A DNA stretch of 64,000 bases from Chelonoidis abingdonii (lineage: Eukaryota; Chordata; Testudines; Testudinidae): the NCBI RefSeq assembly GCF_003597395.2, contig NC_133770.1, positions 297,478,032-297,542,031 on the forward strand, read 5' to 3'. Of this stretch, positions 9,061-19,886 are shown one piece after another. A model generated the notes under the pieces. That model was not told where the DNA came from. It worked only from the letters and a program-made list of their open reading frames with translations, and searched no databases. The position numbers and the translations under genes are program-made. Every line of letters begins with the position of its first letter. Positions within the stretch are counted from its first letter, which is position 1.

Positions 9061-10847
9061 ATGGATAACAGGCAGAGGGACCCCACCACAGTCTCAGTGA
9101 GTGGCTCTGTAAAGTGGGGCTTTTGTTATGCCCTGGCCAGTTTAACCGTGTCCAATATGAATATTCCTAAAGAGAGATGAGCCCAGACCAGAACAGCTAC
9201 CGCTTGAGCCCCTCATGTCACTAACCCCATTGAACATGCTCCTTGACATACTGTACATTTCTGTGGGCAGGTGCTGGCGCAGTGAATTAGAAGAAAGCAG
9301 GATGGGTAATTCCCAGCTGAGGGGGATGGGGCTTAGGGGATGTTTCCAATCATGGCGCAAGATGGAATGTTTTGAAATCCCAGTCAAGATGCAGCGATTG
9401 CATCGGAGCAGGATGCGGCAGTAAGCAGGGGTCAGGCAGCGAAGATCTAGGCATTTAAGAAAAGGCAGAACAATTAGCCTTCCCTGACCCATGTATCTGG
9501 TAGCCAGAGCTCTCTGGTCAGTGGCAAAACAGAAAGAGATGCTGCTCCTTTGCCAGGTCAGCTCCTGGCTCCATCTCTTTTGCTATTACTGGAGCATGGA
9601 CACGATGTTCTAATAATGCCACTAATGTTTCTCTGTGCATTTTCCACAGCCTTTGGAGACTCTTCAGAGCTCAGCCATACCTGAACCTACTCACACTGAC
9701 TGCAGAATGCTGGGAAGCTGGCTTCCCCCTAACCGCTGCTTCATAAACATCTGAGGCCATCAGAGATTGACCTCGGTGGTCATAAAAGGGGAAAAATGTT
9801 GAGCGAGAGAACAAGAAAGGACGAAATGAAGAATCCGTGAGTCAGATCCAAGCTTCCAGCCAAAAGGGACACCTGGGCTAATTCATACCTTGGTTCTAGG
9901 TTCTCATCCTGCCTTTGCCACCGGTCCAGGGCATGGCTTTGGGCAAGGCAAATTTCAAACCAGGGTGCCCAAAGTTTGGTGCCAAGTCCCATGGAGAGAC
10001 TCCTAAATCAGTGGCCTGATTTTCAAAGGTGCTGAGTGCTTTGAGCTGGCGGAAGCAGTTCAACAGGTACTGCTGCACTGGGCTGGGGAAGGTGTAAAAT
10101 GGAGCCCGGTTGAGGCCAGCCCTCCCCCGCAGCAGGCCCTAGACCCAGAACTGAGCAGGGGAGACCCCCCCACCCCACAAAGTCCAGCGGCATTCCTGGT
10201 TCTGTGTCCTTTGGTACAGAAACCACAGGGAGGAGCCAGTCAGAGGCTGAAGCCAGTCAGGAAATCACACAATTAAAGACCTCTCCCCTCTCCTAGGCTG
10301 TTGATCATAAATGATGGGTGTTTACAGCTAATGGTGACAAAAGGAACCATGGTAGGGGGGTGACATGCTCCCTGAATCCCAGCACCCTGAGCTAATTTTC
10401 CAGCTCCCCTCAGGGATGCTATATGGCAGGGGGCTGGCAGCTACATGGGTGTGTGAGATGTTGGAAGGAAAATCCAAGTGAAATGAATGCTTATGAAAGA
10501 CACCAAGCTGGCAGCTCTGGGCGACTGGTCCATGAGAGGAGAACAATCTGCAACTGCTGTCAGCTGATGGATCCCTTCCTTTAGCTCCAGGGCTTGAAAT
10601 CTGTGCTGAGGGTCTGAGGTGCAAACCCTGCTGGCAAGGCACATGGGGGCAGTTTGCCAAAGCTGCCCCTCCACTGGAGGGAGGAGAAAGGTGCATGGGC
10701 ACTGCTGTCCCAAGTTTAGTTTTCCTGGGATGTGCCTTCCAATAAGTGAAACAGTCTGGGGCGTGCCTACACCTGGCCCCTTTGACCTTCTCTCCAAACG
10801 TGAATCCTAACACAGGTTGCTTTCCTCTTACCCCTCCCCACCTTGGG
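9061..10847. other. No feature recognised
   Basis: Mixed sequence. Several open frames on both strands (for example 10328-10903, minus) have serine/proline-rich, unstructured composition without a domain or splice pattern I can support. Confidence 0.4.
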
Positions 10848-11010
10848 GTACGGCTACCCCACAGCTGGAGGGTGGAAATTCCAGTTCGAGTAGACACCTC
10901 CATGCTAGCTCAGATCAAGCTAGGATGCTGAAAAAAGCATAGCCATAGCGGTGCCAGCGGTGGGATGAGTTAACGGCAGCCTGAGTACAATCTCAACCCT
11001 AGATACATTC
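10848..11010 (+). repeat. MITE left part
   Basis: The left end resembles GTACGGCTACCCCACAGC, followed by GTTCGAGTAGACACC and a CTAGCTCAGATCAAGCTAGG hairpin. This is the pattern of turtle GTCTAC-ended MITEs. No matching right end is found downstream. Confidence 0.4.
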
Positions 11011-12694
11011 TTTGGGTGGCTGATGGCACTGCAGCCATGCTCTTGTGTTTAGCACCCAAGCTCAAAGCTAGTGTGGCTTCTTGTTGCCCCTCCCCGCCCC
11101 CCGAGCTGATAAGAGACAGGGCAAAGGGCAGATGTGGGAACTTGACTATCCTCCCTGGAGCAGCAGCAGGGCTCTTTGGACTCCTGAGTCCCCCAGCTCA
11201 GCTGGGCTGGACTTTACACCCACAGAGCCATTTGTGAGGATACCAAGAGCTCATTTCCTGTGTCCTCAGGTGGCTAGATATGAAATGGCACCAGGCTTTA
11301 TAGCCCAGTGCCGATCCTCAGAGCCCTCTCAGTCCCTCCAGTTTCACCAGTATTTATTTTAGGCTAGGGGAGGGACGCCAGGCACAGAATCATTGTACTG
11401 GGGTATTAAAATAACGACACACCCTGGATCTCATCTAAAGCTACTACGCCCAGGGCTAATATTGAAAGACTTCCGGGAGGCTCTAAGCATACACGGTTTA
11501 TGCAGTTGAATCTAAAACTGTTTGCCTACCTTATACGCTATTTCCACTGGCATCACAGAGGGGGCTGCCACATGCTTAGCAGACCCACCTGCTGCTCCCA
11601 GGAGATGCCTCTCAACCCGGCACTGAATCCAGGCCATTGCAGAACCGAACAAACCTTTCTGATGAGGTCATAGCAGCCAGCTGGCAATGCTGTGGGTCCC
11701 AGGGCTGGAACTAGAGTGGGGAATTCATGGCACTGGGAGCAGGGATGCTGGAAGAAGCTGCCATCTCAGCTGCTAGTCCTCGCTTTGTGCCAGATCCAGG
11801 GCCTGCGGGTGTCAATGGGGCAGTGAGGGTGGTTCTCTCTAGTCCCATGCACTGGGCATCACTGTGATTCAATGTACCACTGACCCAGCCTCTATGGGCT
11901 TCCCCTGCTTTGTAGGCGCCATCTTCAGTGCACAGAAAGGGAATATGCAAGAGTGACTCCACAGTCAGCACTCCCCTTGTGCCTGGGTGTGACGTAGCAG
12001 GATCTCCTCATCTAGCGTCCGATGCAGACAGCTGCTCCGGCCCTATGGTTGTTTGCATTTCCTGTAACTCAGACATGAGCATATTTGCTTCTCCAGCCTC
12101 CACTGCAGTGCCACTGCAGGTTCTCCAAGCTGGAGGGCCCGGGCTTCATTCACTCAGCAATGACACAACTTTCCCATCGCCCGGGGGTGCTTCACCTTAT
12201 TCATTTAAACCAGACACTGAGCAGTTGCTGCTGGGCAAGGGGCCCTCTTGTGTGGCCAGAATAAATGAAGGCTTTGCACCAGGAGACAGATGAGCCCTGC
12301 ATGTGCCATCGGGAGCAGCTGCCACCTACGGTAAACCACAGAGCACCAGGCACTCCCAGAGCACTAACCAAATCACTGCGAGGCCTGGTGAGTCCAACAG
12401 GGAGCGGGGAGGGGGTAGAGAGTGAAAGGAATCCTCTACTCCTGCAGCCCTGTGGAAGTAACAGCACCTAATGCTTGTGCACCTCTACTCACTGAAACAG
12501 TGCTGGTGCCATCACTGCCCTGCCCCGTCCCCAGGCCCAGGTGCATGGGGACACACAAGGAAGCACCACAGAGCTGGACCCCGCAGCACACAGGGGCTCC
12601 AGACTGCCCCCATACAGGCTCCCTAAATCTTGAACTCACCCCATGCTGCAGCACTGCACAGGTTCCCCAGGTTCTGGGGGCTGGTCTGCAGAGG
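11011..12694. other. No feature recognised
   Basis: Mixed, moderately GC-rich sequence with short overlapping frames on both strands and no recognisable product. Confidence 0.4.
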
Positions 12695-12907
12695 GGGCAT
12701 TTTGCCTCAGTGCCATTGCACCAGTGCAAACCCCTAGTGTAGATTTGTGCTAGCACTGGTAGTTTGAAACTGAAACAAGCTGTTCTGATTTAAATCACCT
12801 TTAACATTAGTGCAGTACATCTACAGTGGGGGCTTTCTCTAGTGCGGCTGCACTGGGGTAGCTGCAACAACGGTGCCAAAACTGGTGCCTAGTGTAGACA
12901 AGCCCTG
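12695..12907. repeat. GTCTACAC-type MITE, partial
   Basis: The right edge reads CTAGTGTAGACAAGCCC, the inverted form of the terminus used by the MITE at 56683. The left edge is degenerate. There is no coding sequence. Confidence 0.45.
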
Positions 12908-14084
12908 GGACTGGCTCATGATCACAGTGGAGAGGGCAGATTCCACCTTGTAGGACTTGTATTCACCCAGTACACATAGCGCGTATCTGCTAACCCTAAA
13001 CTCCAGAGGGTTTCAAAGCATTAGAAGCCGATACACCCAAGTCTTCCCTGACTTTGAGCTGAGATTCTCTTGTAATTTCCTGAGTAGAGGAGATATTCAA
13101 ATATATATTTTTAAAGCACTTCAACTCAGCAACAACAGAAACGAGGCCTGATGTCGGTGCTTCTGCACTGGTGGTGCTCAAACGCCAGCTCTCTTTGCGG
13201 TGGCGGTCAGTGCTGTCAGATAGTCAAAGGACTGTAATTTGAAAAGCAAATAAAGGCAGCTGTCGCCAGAGGAACAAAAGAACGATGGATGATGGGAGGT
13301 CTGTTAAGGAGAAAGGCGCATTGTTTGCTGGGACTAAGATCAGCTAATACACACGTGAAAGACACAGGACTGAAAGCGTCATGCCTGGTTAGCTGCTAAT
13401 AGCTCTGTTGCTGACAATCTTTTCTAAAGTTACAGGCTTCCTAAAAGATTGACCCTCAATGTAATAGGGCTGCGCTTATTATTTCATGTTGTTTTTAGGC
13501 CCTGATCCAAACTCCCTGACTTCACTGGGTTTAGGTTAGGCTCTTCAATTCCCCACTGGCTTAGAAAGGATGGGCCACATCGTCAGTGGCTATAAGTCGG
13601 GGCAGGCTGATCAACTGGGGATCTGTTCCTTTGACCTCAATGGAGCACCCATGATTTATACCAGCTGGAGATCGGGCCCTGGATGGGGGGCTACACTGAA
13701 AGGTGAGGAAGAATAGCATGTAAACGGCTTTGATCCACTGGCGAAGTGCAGTCAGCTCTGGAGTAGGTTGCGGCAACTGTGTAACAGGACACAGCAACCG
13801 GGCATCTTCGAACAGGAAGTGAAGGAAAGCATTGTAATCAACAGGACCTGCGAAAGGGGTCGTTGGTCAGAATGTTGCTATCCCATGTGGGGATTTGGCC
13901 AGATCTCCATGGTGACTAGCTCTGCACTTGGGGAAGGTGCTGTTGGCTTTTGAGACATTCCATTAAATACGTGTATAATCTCAAGGGGTCAGCACCTTGA
14001 TTTTTGCATCCCACCATGTGGCAGTCTATACACATCCCATCCCTTGTCGGAGTAGGCAGAAAGCGTGATGATACCACTGCCTCA
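12908..14084. other. No gene; possible conserved noncoding part
   Basis: 13200-13440 is non-repetitive, with CpGs preserved and homeobox-like TAAT sites. The rest is not recognised. Confidence 0.3.
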
Positions 14085-14299
14085 GCTACTGCTACCATGG
14101 GGCTCTGGCGTGATTTAAAGGGCCCAGGGCTCCCAGCTACCACTACCACAGCCAGAGCTCCGGGTCCTAAAATGCTCTGGTGATTTAAATGCCCCTTCCC
14201 TTCTGGTTGAGGCCACACCCCTTCTGGTTGAGGCCCCATCCCCTGGTCAGAACCCCAGCCAAGCGTTCCGGTAAGTCCCTTACATTACTTTCACCCCCG
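14085..14299. mobile_element. MITE fragment with GGTGAAAGTA-type terminus
   Basis: It ends CCGGTAAGTCCCTTACATTA then CTTTCACCC, the same right end as 43116-43571. The interior (GATTTAAAGGGCCCAGGGCT, CTTCTGGTTGAGGCC twice) also matches. The left end is missing. Confidence 0.65.
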
Positions 14300-14455
14300 G
14301 TTATGATACAACTGACAGTGTGTACGACCCCCCAGCTAACTGAAAATTCCAGTTAAGGGGGGGTCTTTGGCATTGCACTGACTGAAGGTCCACTCCACTC
14401 TTTACAATTTAGGTCCTCTGCAGAACTGGCTCTCCCTGGATAAGAGGAATTGAGG

Positions 14456-14655
14456 AAAGATGTCCCAGTGGTTACAGTACTAGCCTGGGCTCCAGAAGAC
14501 CTGAGCTTAATTCCCTGAGTTACCATAGACTTGGCCTAGTCTCTCTGGGCATCAGTTCTCCATCTAAAAGGGGGATATAATAGCATAGCACGGCCCTACC
14601 TCACAGAGGTGCTGAGAAGATAAAACAATTAAAGACTGTGAGGTGCTCAGGTGAC
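14456..14655 (+). repeat. MIR-type SINE
   Basis: Recognised by CCCAGTGGTTACAGTACTAG (tRNA-like head), GACCTGAGCTTAATTCCCTG, then CATCAGTTCTCCATCTAAAA and GAGGTGCTGAGAAGATAAAA. Diverged but in the correct order. Confidence 0.65.
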
Positions 14656-15521
14656 GGGGACAAATCAGGTCATAGATAGCACGGCCTTTCCTGCAGCCAT
14701 GACCATTTGCATCTCTGGAGCAGCCCGGCTGAGTTCTTAGAAGGACTTCTCCCTGCACCAGGATCTGTGTGTCCATCTTCAGGCAGATTTGGAGCTGAGG
14801 CAGGCCCAAGGAGAGCTGGGAGTTGGCTCCTGTTGATGATATATTCCTTCCCATCTCCCTCTGCTGCTGGGCGTTTACATCGGGAAAGGGTGTGCATATG
14901 GCAGCTGTAAGAAAGGTGCACAATAAAGTCGCTGTGTCATCTGCCCAAGTATGTGAGTGTCACCTTCACCCCAAAACAGCCTAGCTCTACCACGACGCTG
15001 ACTCTCGTCTGCTGAGATCTTCACCCAAGTCTTTCTCTTCAACTCCTGTAGCTTCCCCCTCTACTGCTCCCCCAAGTCCCACCTCTGCACAGTCTGTGGG
15101 CCAACTTTCAGAAGAGCTCAGGGCTGGATTTTCAAGCCCTCAGCACCCACATCTGGGGCCAGATGTTCAAAAGTGCGCCACATCTGCTGCACGCCCAGCG
15201 TGCTGGGCTCTTTTGAAAACCTGGCCTCACTTGTGGGTGCTGAACTCATTGGAAATGTCTGGTCTATTTATGCATCATGGAGCTTGTGTTTTCTTTGTCT
15301 GTTCAATGTCATTTTTCACCACTGAACACAGTTGCCACATCCCTGAAATAGCAAACGGATCCATGGTAATCAAGGTTGAGTTAAAAAATGACAGTGTACC
15401 TCCTTGCCCCTCCACAAACTCCTCCGCCATGTGTGTTTGTACGTAGAATTCCTGCCACCCCTCTTACAAGGAAATTCTGTTTTATGTTTAAGGCACATTA
15501 TGGCTTAACAGAGTTGTACAG
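14656..15521. other. No gene; foldback-like traces
   Basis: 15125-15235 holds two arms around GGATTTTCAAGCCCTCAGCA and TTTTGAAAACCTGGCC, typical of foldback debris. The rest is unrecognised. Confidence 0.35.
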
Positions 15522-15542
15522 TAGATAGATAGATAGATAGAT
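15522..15542. repeat. GATA microsatellite
   Basis: About five GATA units. Confidence 0.9.
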
Positions 15543-16173
15543 GCAGATTAAAAGATTGGCCTAAATTAAATGACAGTACTTTCCATTCTGAATTCATTCA
15601 GATTGGACAAACAAAATGCCAATATATGAATAAAAAAAACCTGGCAAGATTGATAAAGATGGCAGAATGATGCCTTTAAAGTGGATTTTTCTACTTTAAA
15701 TGCATAGGTTACATTTTCTTTATGCAGTCTTTAAATAATTCATTAGTCCCCAAGACAGTTTTATTAAGTCTGCGACTATTGCTATAGAATTCCAAGTAGC
15801 TATAACTTCTCTGAAGCTTATGGGACCAGACAGTTCGAATGCTAAAACATACTTAAATTGAAACAGTCGTATATTTGCACTGTGAGATTGTATTTTGTCA
15901 CCCTATTAAAGCTTTTTATGTTCTGAAATCAGAATGCATCTTGGTTATTCAATCGTGAGCCATCTACCGATTTGAGCACATTTCTAGCAATCATCGGAGA
16001 TTCAGCAGCTTTTCACACCCCTCCCTTTCAAAGAAGCCACATGTGCCCAGGAATGTGGCCCACAAGAATGAGAAGGGAAGTTTTGGGCTCTTAGAATGCC
16101 AGGAGATTTTGCACAAAAAGCAATGGGAGGACTGGTCAGCACAAGGGATCGTTAACAGGGCATGGAGCCTTCC
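15543..16173. other. Candidate conserved noncoding element
   Basis: Between 15560 and 16010 the sequence is AT-rich and shows no repeat family. It holds several TTAAATAATTCATTAG-like blocks. No exon is evident. Calling it a conserved element is inference only. Confidence 0.3.
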
Positions 16174-16184
16174 ATATGAAGGTT
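16174..16184. repeat. 11-bp target duplication, left copy
   Basis: ATATGAAGGTT is repeated exactly at 16345-16355. Confidence 0.9.
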
Positions 16185-16344
16185 TATTTGGGCATAAGCT
16201 TTTATGGGTAAAAAAACCTCACTTCAGATGCAAGTGAGGTTTTTTACCCACAAAAGCTTATGCCCAAGTAACTGCTAGTCTTTAAGGTGCCACCAGACTC
16301 CTTGTTGTTTTTGTGGATACAGACTAACACAGCTACCCTCTGAT
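16185..16344 (+). mobile_element. Inverted PLE-tail unit with 11-bp TSD
   Basis: A near-perfect hairpin. The left arm (TATTTGGGCATAAGCTTTTA, GGGTAAAAAAACCTCACTT) is reverse complementary to the right arm (AAGTGAGGTTTTTTACCC, AAAAGCTTATGCCCAAGTA). The right side continues with TTAGTCTTTAAGGTGCCACC, GTGGATACAGACTAACA and GCTACCCTCTGAT. It has the same architecture as 4736-4939, but the left arm is cut shorter. Confidence 0.9.
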
Positions 16345-16355
16345 ATATGAAGGTT
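16345..16355. repeat. 11-bp target duplication, right copy
   Basis: Identical to 16174-16184. Confidence 0.9.
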
Positions 16356-16387
16356 GCCAGCTGAAACACTAAACTCTCAAGTGCTGT

Positions 16388-16470
16388 TGAGTGAGAGGAT
16401 GGTCCAGTGTACAGGATACTGGACTGGGGCTCTGGAGCCAAGATTCTACTTCTATTCTATTCCGCTATTA
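16388..16470 (+). repeat. MIR-type SINE head, partial
   Basis: GATGGTCCAGTGTACAGGAT, ACTGGACTGGGGCTCTGGA and TTCTACTTCTATTC match the 5' half of MIR-like SINEs. The CR1 at 16473 replaces the 3' half. Confidence 0.45.
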
Positions 16471-16472
16471 AT

Positions 16473-16916
16473 CATGAGTGATATGGAGAAAGTAAATAAG
16501 GAAAAGTTATTTACTTGTTCCCATAATATAAGAACTACGGGCCACCAAATGAAATTAATGGGCAGCAGGTTTAAAACAAATAAAGAAGTGCTTCTTCACA
16601 CAGCTCACAGTCAACTTGTGGAACTCCTTACCTGAGGAGGTGTTTGAAGGCTGGGACTATAACAGTGTTTAAAAGGGAACTGGATAAATTATGGTGCTAA
16701 GTCCATAAATGGCTATTAGCCAGGAAGGGTAAAGAATGGTGTCCCTAGCCTCTGTTCATCAGAGGATGGAGATGGATGGCAGGAGAGAGCTCACTTGATC
16801 ATTGCCTGTTGGGTTCACGCCCTCTGGAGCACCTGGCATTGACCACTGTTGGCAGACAGGATACTGGGCTAGATGGACCTTTGGTCTGACCCAGTAAGGC
16901 CGTTCTTATGTTCTTA
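16473..16916 (+). pseudogene. CR1 LINE 3' end with ORF2 C-terminus remnant
   Basis: Sense-strand CR1. The frame reads EKLFTCSHNIRTTGHQMKLM and GSRFKTNKE, matching the C-terminal end of CR1 ORF2, then shifts and reads VNLWNSLP-type sequence. The 3' UTR continues through GGCTATTAGCCAGGAAGGGT and TGGACCTTTGGTCTGACCCA to a TTCTTATG tail. It is the same subfamily as 23318-23762, in opposite orientation. Confidence 0.9.
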
Positions 16917-17249
16917 CACACAACCATATCTTGTGACGACAAGGCCAGATCCAGCTCTTGTTTAGCTCCATTGGCTTCAGTGGAGCTATCCCAATTTGCA
17001 AGAGCTGAGGAGATGGTCCATTATGTACTTATATGGCACCCAACAGCCTAGTGTCTGAGCGTAACCCACTGGGGACTGTGTTACAGGTCCCTCTTTAAAC
17101 CACCAGTTTGTGAACTTTAGCTTAAGCAATAGCAGCTCATGCTCTTAGCTCTGGAGGTCACTGGTTCAGGCCCTAGTGGACCATTCAGCACATGAGCTTA
17201 TCCGCCGTATGTTTGGATTCATCCTCCCAATGCCAGAGGGAGGCTTTAC
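16917..17249. other. No feature recognised
   Basis: Short unique stretch with a CAGATCCAGCTCTTG-type foldback trace near 16945. Confidence 0.4.
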
Positions 17250-17390
17250 TAACCTCATTTTACAAACAGGGATGTGAGGCACAGATGACTTGCCCAAGGC
17301 CACATCAGAAGTCTGTGGCAGAGCCAGCAGCTAAACCCAGATCTCCTGAATCCTGCCGCAGCACCTTCACCAAAGACCATCCTTCCTTTG
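17250..17390 (-). repeat. MIR-type SINE, antisense
   Basis: CCTCATTTTACAAACAGG, GATGACTTGCCCAAGGCCAC, GTCTGTGGCAGAGCCAG and AAACCCAGATCTCCTGAATC are in the correct order for antisense MIR. Confidence 0.7.
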
Positions 17391-17427
17391 CTAAGCCAAC
17401 TGAGTTGCTAAGCCAACTGATTTAGAT

Positions 17428-17545
17428 GTGGCCACATGGCCATACTGGGTCAGACCAAAGGTCCATCTAGCCCAGTATCCTGTCTTCCGACAGTGGCCAA
17501 TGCCAGGTGCCCCCAGAGGGAATGAACAGAACAGGGAATCATCAA
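17428..17545 (-). repeat. CR1 LINE 3' fragment
   Basis: GCCATACTGGGTCAGACCAA, GGTCCATCTAGCCCAGTATC, CTGTCTTCCGACAGTGGCC and GAGGGAATGAACAGAACAGG are in CR1 order, antisense. It is a short, strongly truncated copy. Confidence 0.85.
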
Positions 17546-17914
17546 TCTTCAAACCTCTGCAAATACATCACACACAAACCCTGACATATCTGACATCAGC
17601 TGGCTTCCTTACTGGCAGTCTCAGCACTAAGGCAAGGGATTAAATGCCCCCCCCCAACCCACCCTGAGAACAATGTCCCTGAAACAGGTGTGAAGCAATG
17701 CGTAGAGGTTTGCCCTGCTACTGCATGTGCTAAACCTTTCCAGAGACAGAGGCCATCCGTCTGCAGGGTGGTCAATGCAACATCTTTTCACGGATGTTAC
17801 AGTCGCTTCAGCATCTTTGAAATGGCCCACTGATCCAGCTTGCCTGAATTCACCTGGAAACACCTGCAAGGGATGTGAAGGGTTACAAGAAGGGTTTCTA
17901 CATGTATGTTAGCA
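17546..17914. other. No feature recognised
   Basis: Includes a C-run near 17647. No repeat or gene is recognised. Confidence 0.4.
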
Positions 17915-18760
17915 ACTAAGACTGTCAAGAGATTAAAAAAATTCATCACAATTAATCATGCAATTAATCGCGTTGTTAAACGATAATGAAATGCCACTTA
18001 TTTAAATATTTTTGGAAGTTTTCTACATTTTCAAATATATTGATTTCAATTACAATACAGAACACGAAGTATACAGTGCTCACTTTCTATTTATTTTTAT
18101 TACAAATATTTGCACTGTAAAAAACAAAAGAAATAGTATTCTTTCAATTCATCTAATACAAGTACTGTAGTGCAGTCTCTTTATCATGAAGGTTGACTTA
18201 CAAATGTAGAATTATGTCCAAAAAATAACTGCACTCAAAAATAAAACAATGAAAAACTTTAGAGCCTACAACTCCACTCAGTCCTCCTTCAGCCAATTGC
18301 TCAGACAATAAAATTTGGTTACAATTTGCTGGAGATAATGCTGCTGCTTCTCTGAAAGTGAGAACAGGTGTTCGCATGGCACTGTTGTAGCCGGCGTCGC
18401 AAGATATTTACGTGCCAGATGCACTAAAGATTCATATGTCCCTTCATGCTTCAGTCACATAGGATATGCGTCCATGCTGATGACAGGTTCTGCTTGAAAA
18501 CGATCCAAAGCAGTGCGGACTGACATGTCCATTTTCATCATCTGAGTCAGATGCCACCAGCAGAAGGTTGATTTTCATTTTTGGTAGTTCGGGTTCTGTA
18601 GTTTCCACATCGGAGTGTGCTCTTGTAAGAGTTCTGAAAGCATGCGCCACACCTCATCCCTCTCAGATTTTGGACGGCACTTCAGATTCTTAAACTTTGG
18701 GTCCAGTGCTGTAGCTATCTTTAGAAATTGGTATCTTCTTTGCGTTTTGTGTCATGTTGG
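17915..18760 (-). mobile_element. hAT DNA transposon, 3' half
   Basis: The left edge (GACTGTCAAGAGATTAAAAAAA in part, then AATTAATCATGCAATTAATC) is the terminal region of a turtle hAT element. It is followed by an A/T-rich 3' UTR and the transposase C-terminus (18280-18755) on the minus strand. The 5' half and the other terminus are not in the window, and internal deletions are present. Confidence 0.7.
18280..18755 (-). pseudogene. hAT transposase C-terminal remnant
   Basis: Reading leftward from about 18754, an intact frame gives RRYQFLKIATALDPKFKNLK then CRPKSERDEVWRMLSELLQ. ALDPKFK is a hallmark block of hAT transposases ahead of the dimerisation domain. Further on, LARKYLATPATTVPCEHLFS is the hATC dimerisation motif, where the usual ER before LFS reads EH. 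Between them are frameshifts and a deletion after DSDDENGHVS. The RNase H-like catalytic core is absent, so the copy is inactive. Confidence 0.75.
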
Positions 18761-19881
18761 GTTAGAATGGGCACTTGATGTGGGTTAGGGTCGGAGAGCA
18801 TCCAGGAAGACATGACACTAAAAGGGAGAGGACCAAGAGCAAAAACCGGCCTCTCCCAATGTCCAGTGCATTTTTATCTTCTAGGGTGAAACCCTAGAAA
18901 CCCCGTGCAGAAGGTTCAAGACCTATGTACAACTTAGCTCTTCAAAAGAGAGCTTAATTTGGAATGAAGTAGTTTTCCTGGTCCTCTGCACAGGGGTGAA
19001 TTTCCCGCTTAGAGTGAAAGCTCCTGGACGTATGGGTTTCTTTTGTATTAATGTCTGGTACAGCACATTGCGCATGGTTAATAAGTAATACATGCTAAGA
19101 ATAATGACTTTAATTGATATAAGGCCTTTACAGAATTACCTGTAGCATTCACTTCATCCATCACTGCAATGCAGACACCTCTGGAGCAGAACACAGGAGC
19201 TGTCTCATAGTTCACAGCAAGTTCACACAACAATTTAGGACAGGAAGCGTAAAAATACCCCTCTCACAGTTAAAAAATTCAGGGAGAGTTTACACAGGCA
19301 GGCTGGAATTAGCCATATCAGAATGTAGCCGAGGACACGCGAGTCGAGGCTCTGAATCTTGTTGAAAGCTCCTTGGGATTGTTAAGCATCACAAAGTATC
19401 TTGGATCCAGGTTCGCATCTCACAAGTGATGTCACCCTGAGCGGCAGAACGCCACGCAAGCACCATTCTGGGACAGGACAGTGGCCATGAGGAGTGGGGG
19501 GGATTGGGGACTGGGACAGCATGGGTTGTCATTATTTCTGAAAAGACACAGCTGGAACTATTTGTCTGGACTGAAGACACCTAAGTGATGCCCATTATAT
19601 TTTCTTTCAAAAACCTCGTGTTTTAAATGTGCTGGAGTCCTGGCCTGCAGGGACCACTTCTGAGGCTGGTCGCAGCCGCTGTGCTCTCTGAATCCACGTG
19701 CTCTCTGCTAGGGGAACTCTCATCACCAGGCCACACATGCTAAAGAGAGGACGTGCCAAGAAACCAAGGCAGAAAGGAGACGTGGCAGTGACAGTTTTGC
19801 TGATCTGGATAATTGTGCTCCAGGATCAAAAGTTCATTAGGCAATAGACACTGAAGCCAGTGAATCTATTGGCTTCAGAAT
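18761..19881. other. No feature recognised
   Basis: Mixed unique sequence. Short frames only. Confidence 0.4.
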
Positions 19882-19886
19882 GTATC
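19882..19886. repeat. 5-bp target duplication, left copy
   Basis: GTATC, repeated at 21375-21379, brackets the LTR. Confidence 0.7.

Noticed and set aside
10328..10903. 191-codon frame on the minus strand
   Set aside because: No domain; overlapping open frames in other phases suggest composition, not coding.
15522..15542. CRISPR-like short repeats
   Set aside because: A simple GATA microsatellite without spacers; the genome is vertebrate.
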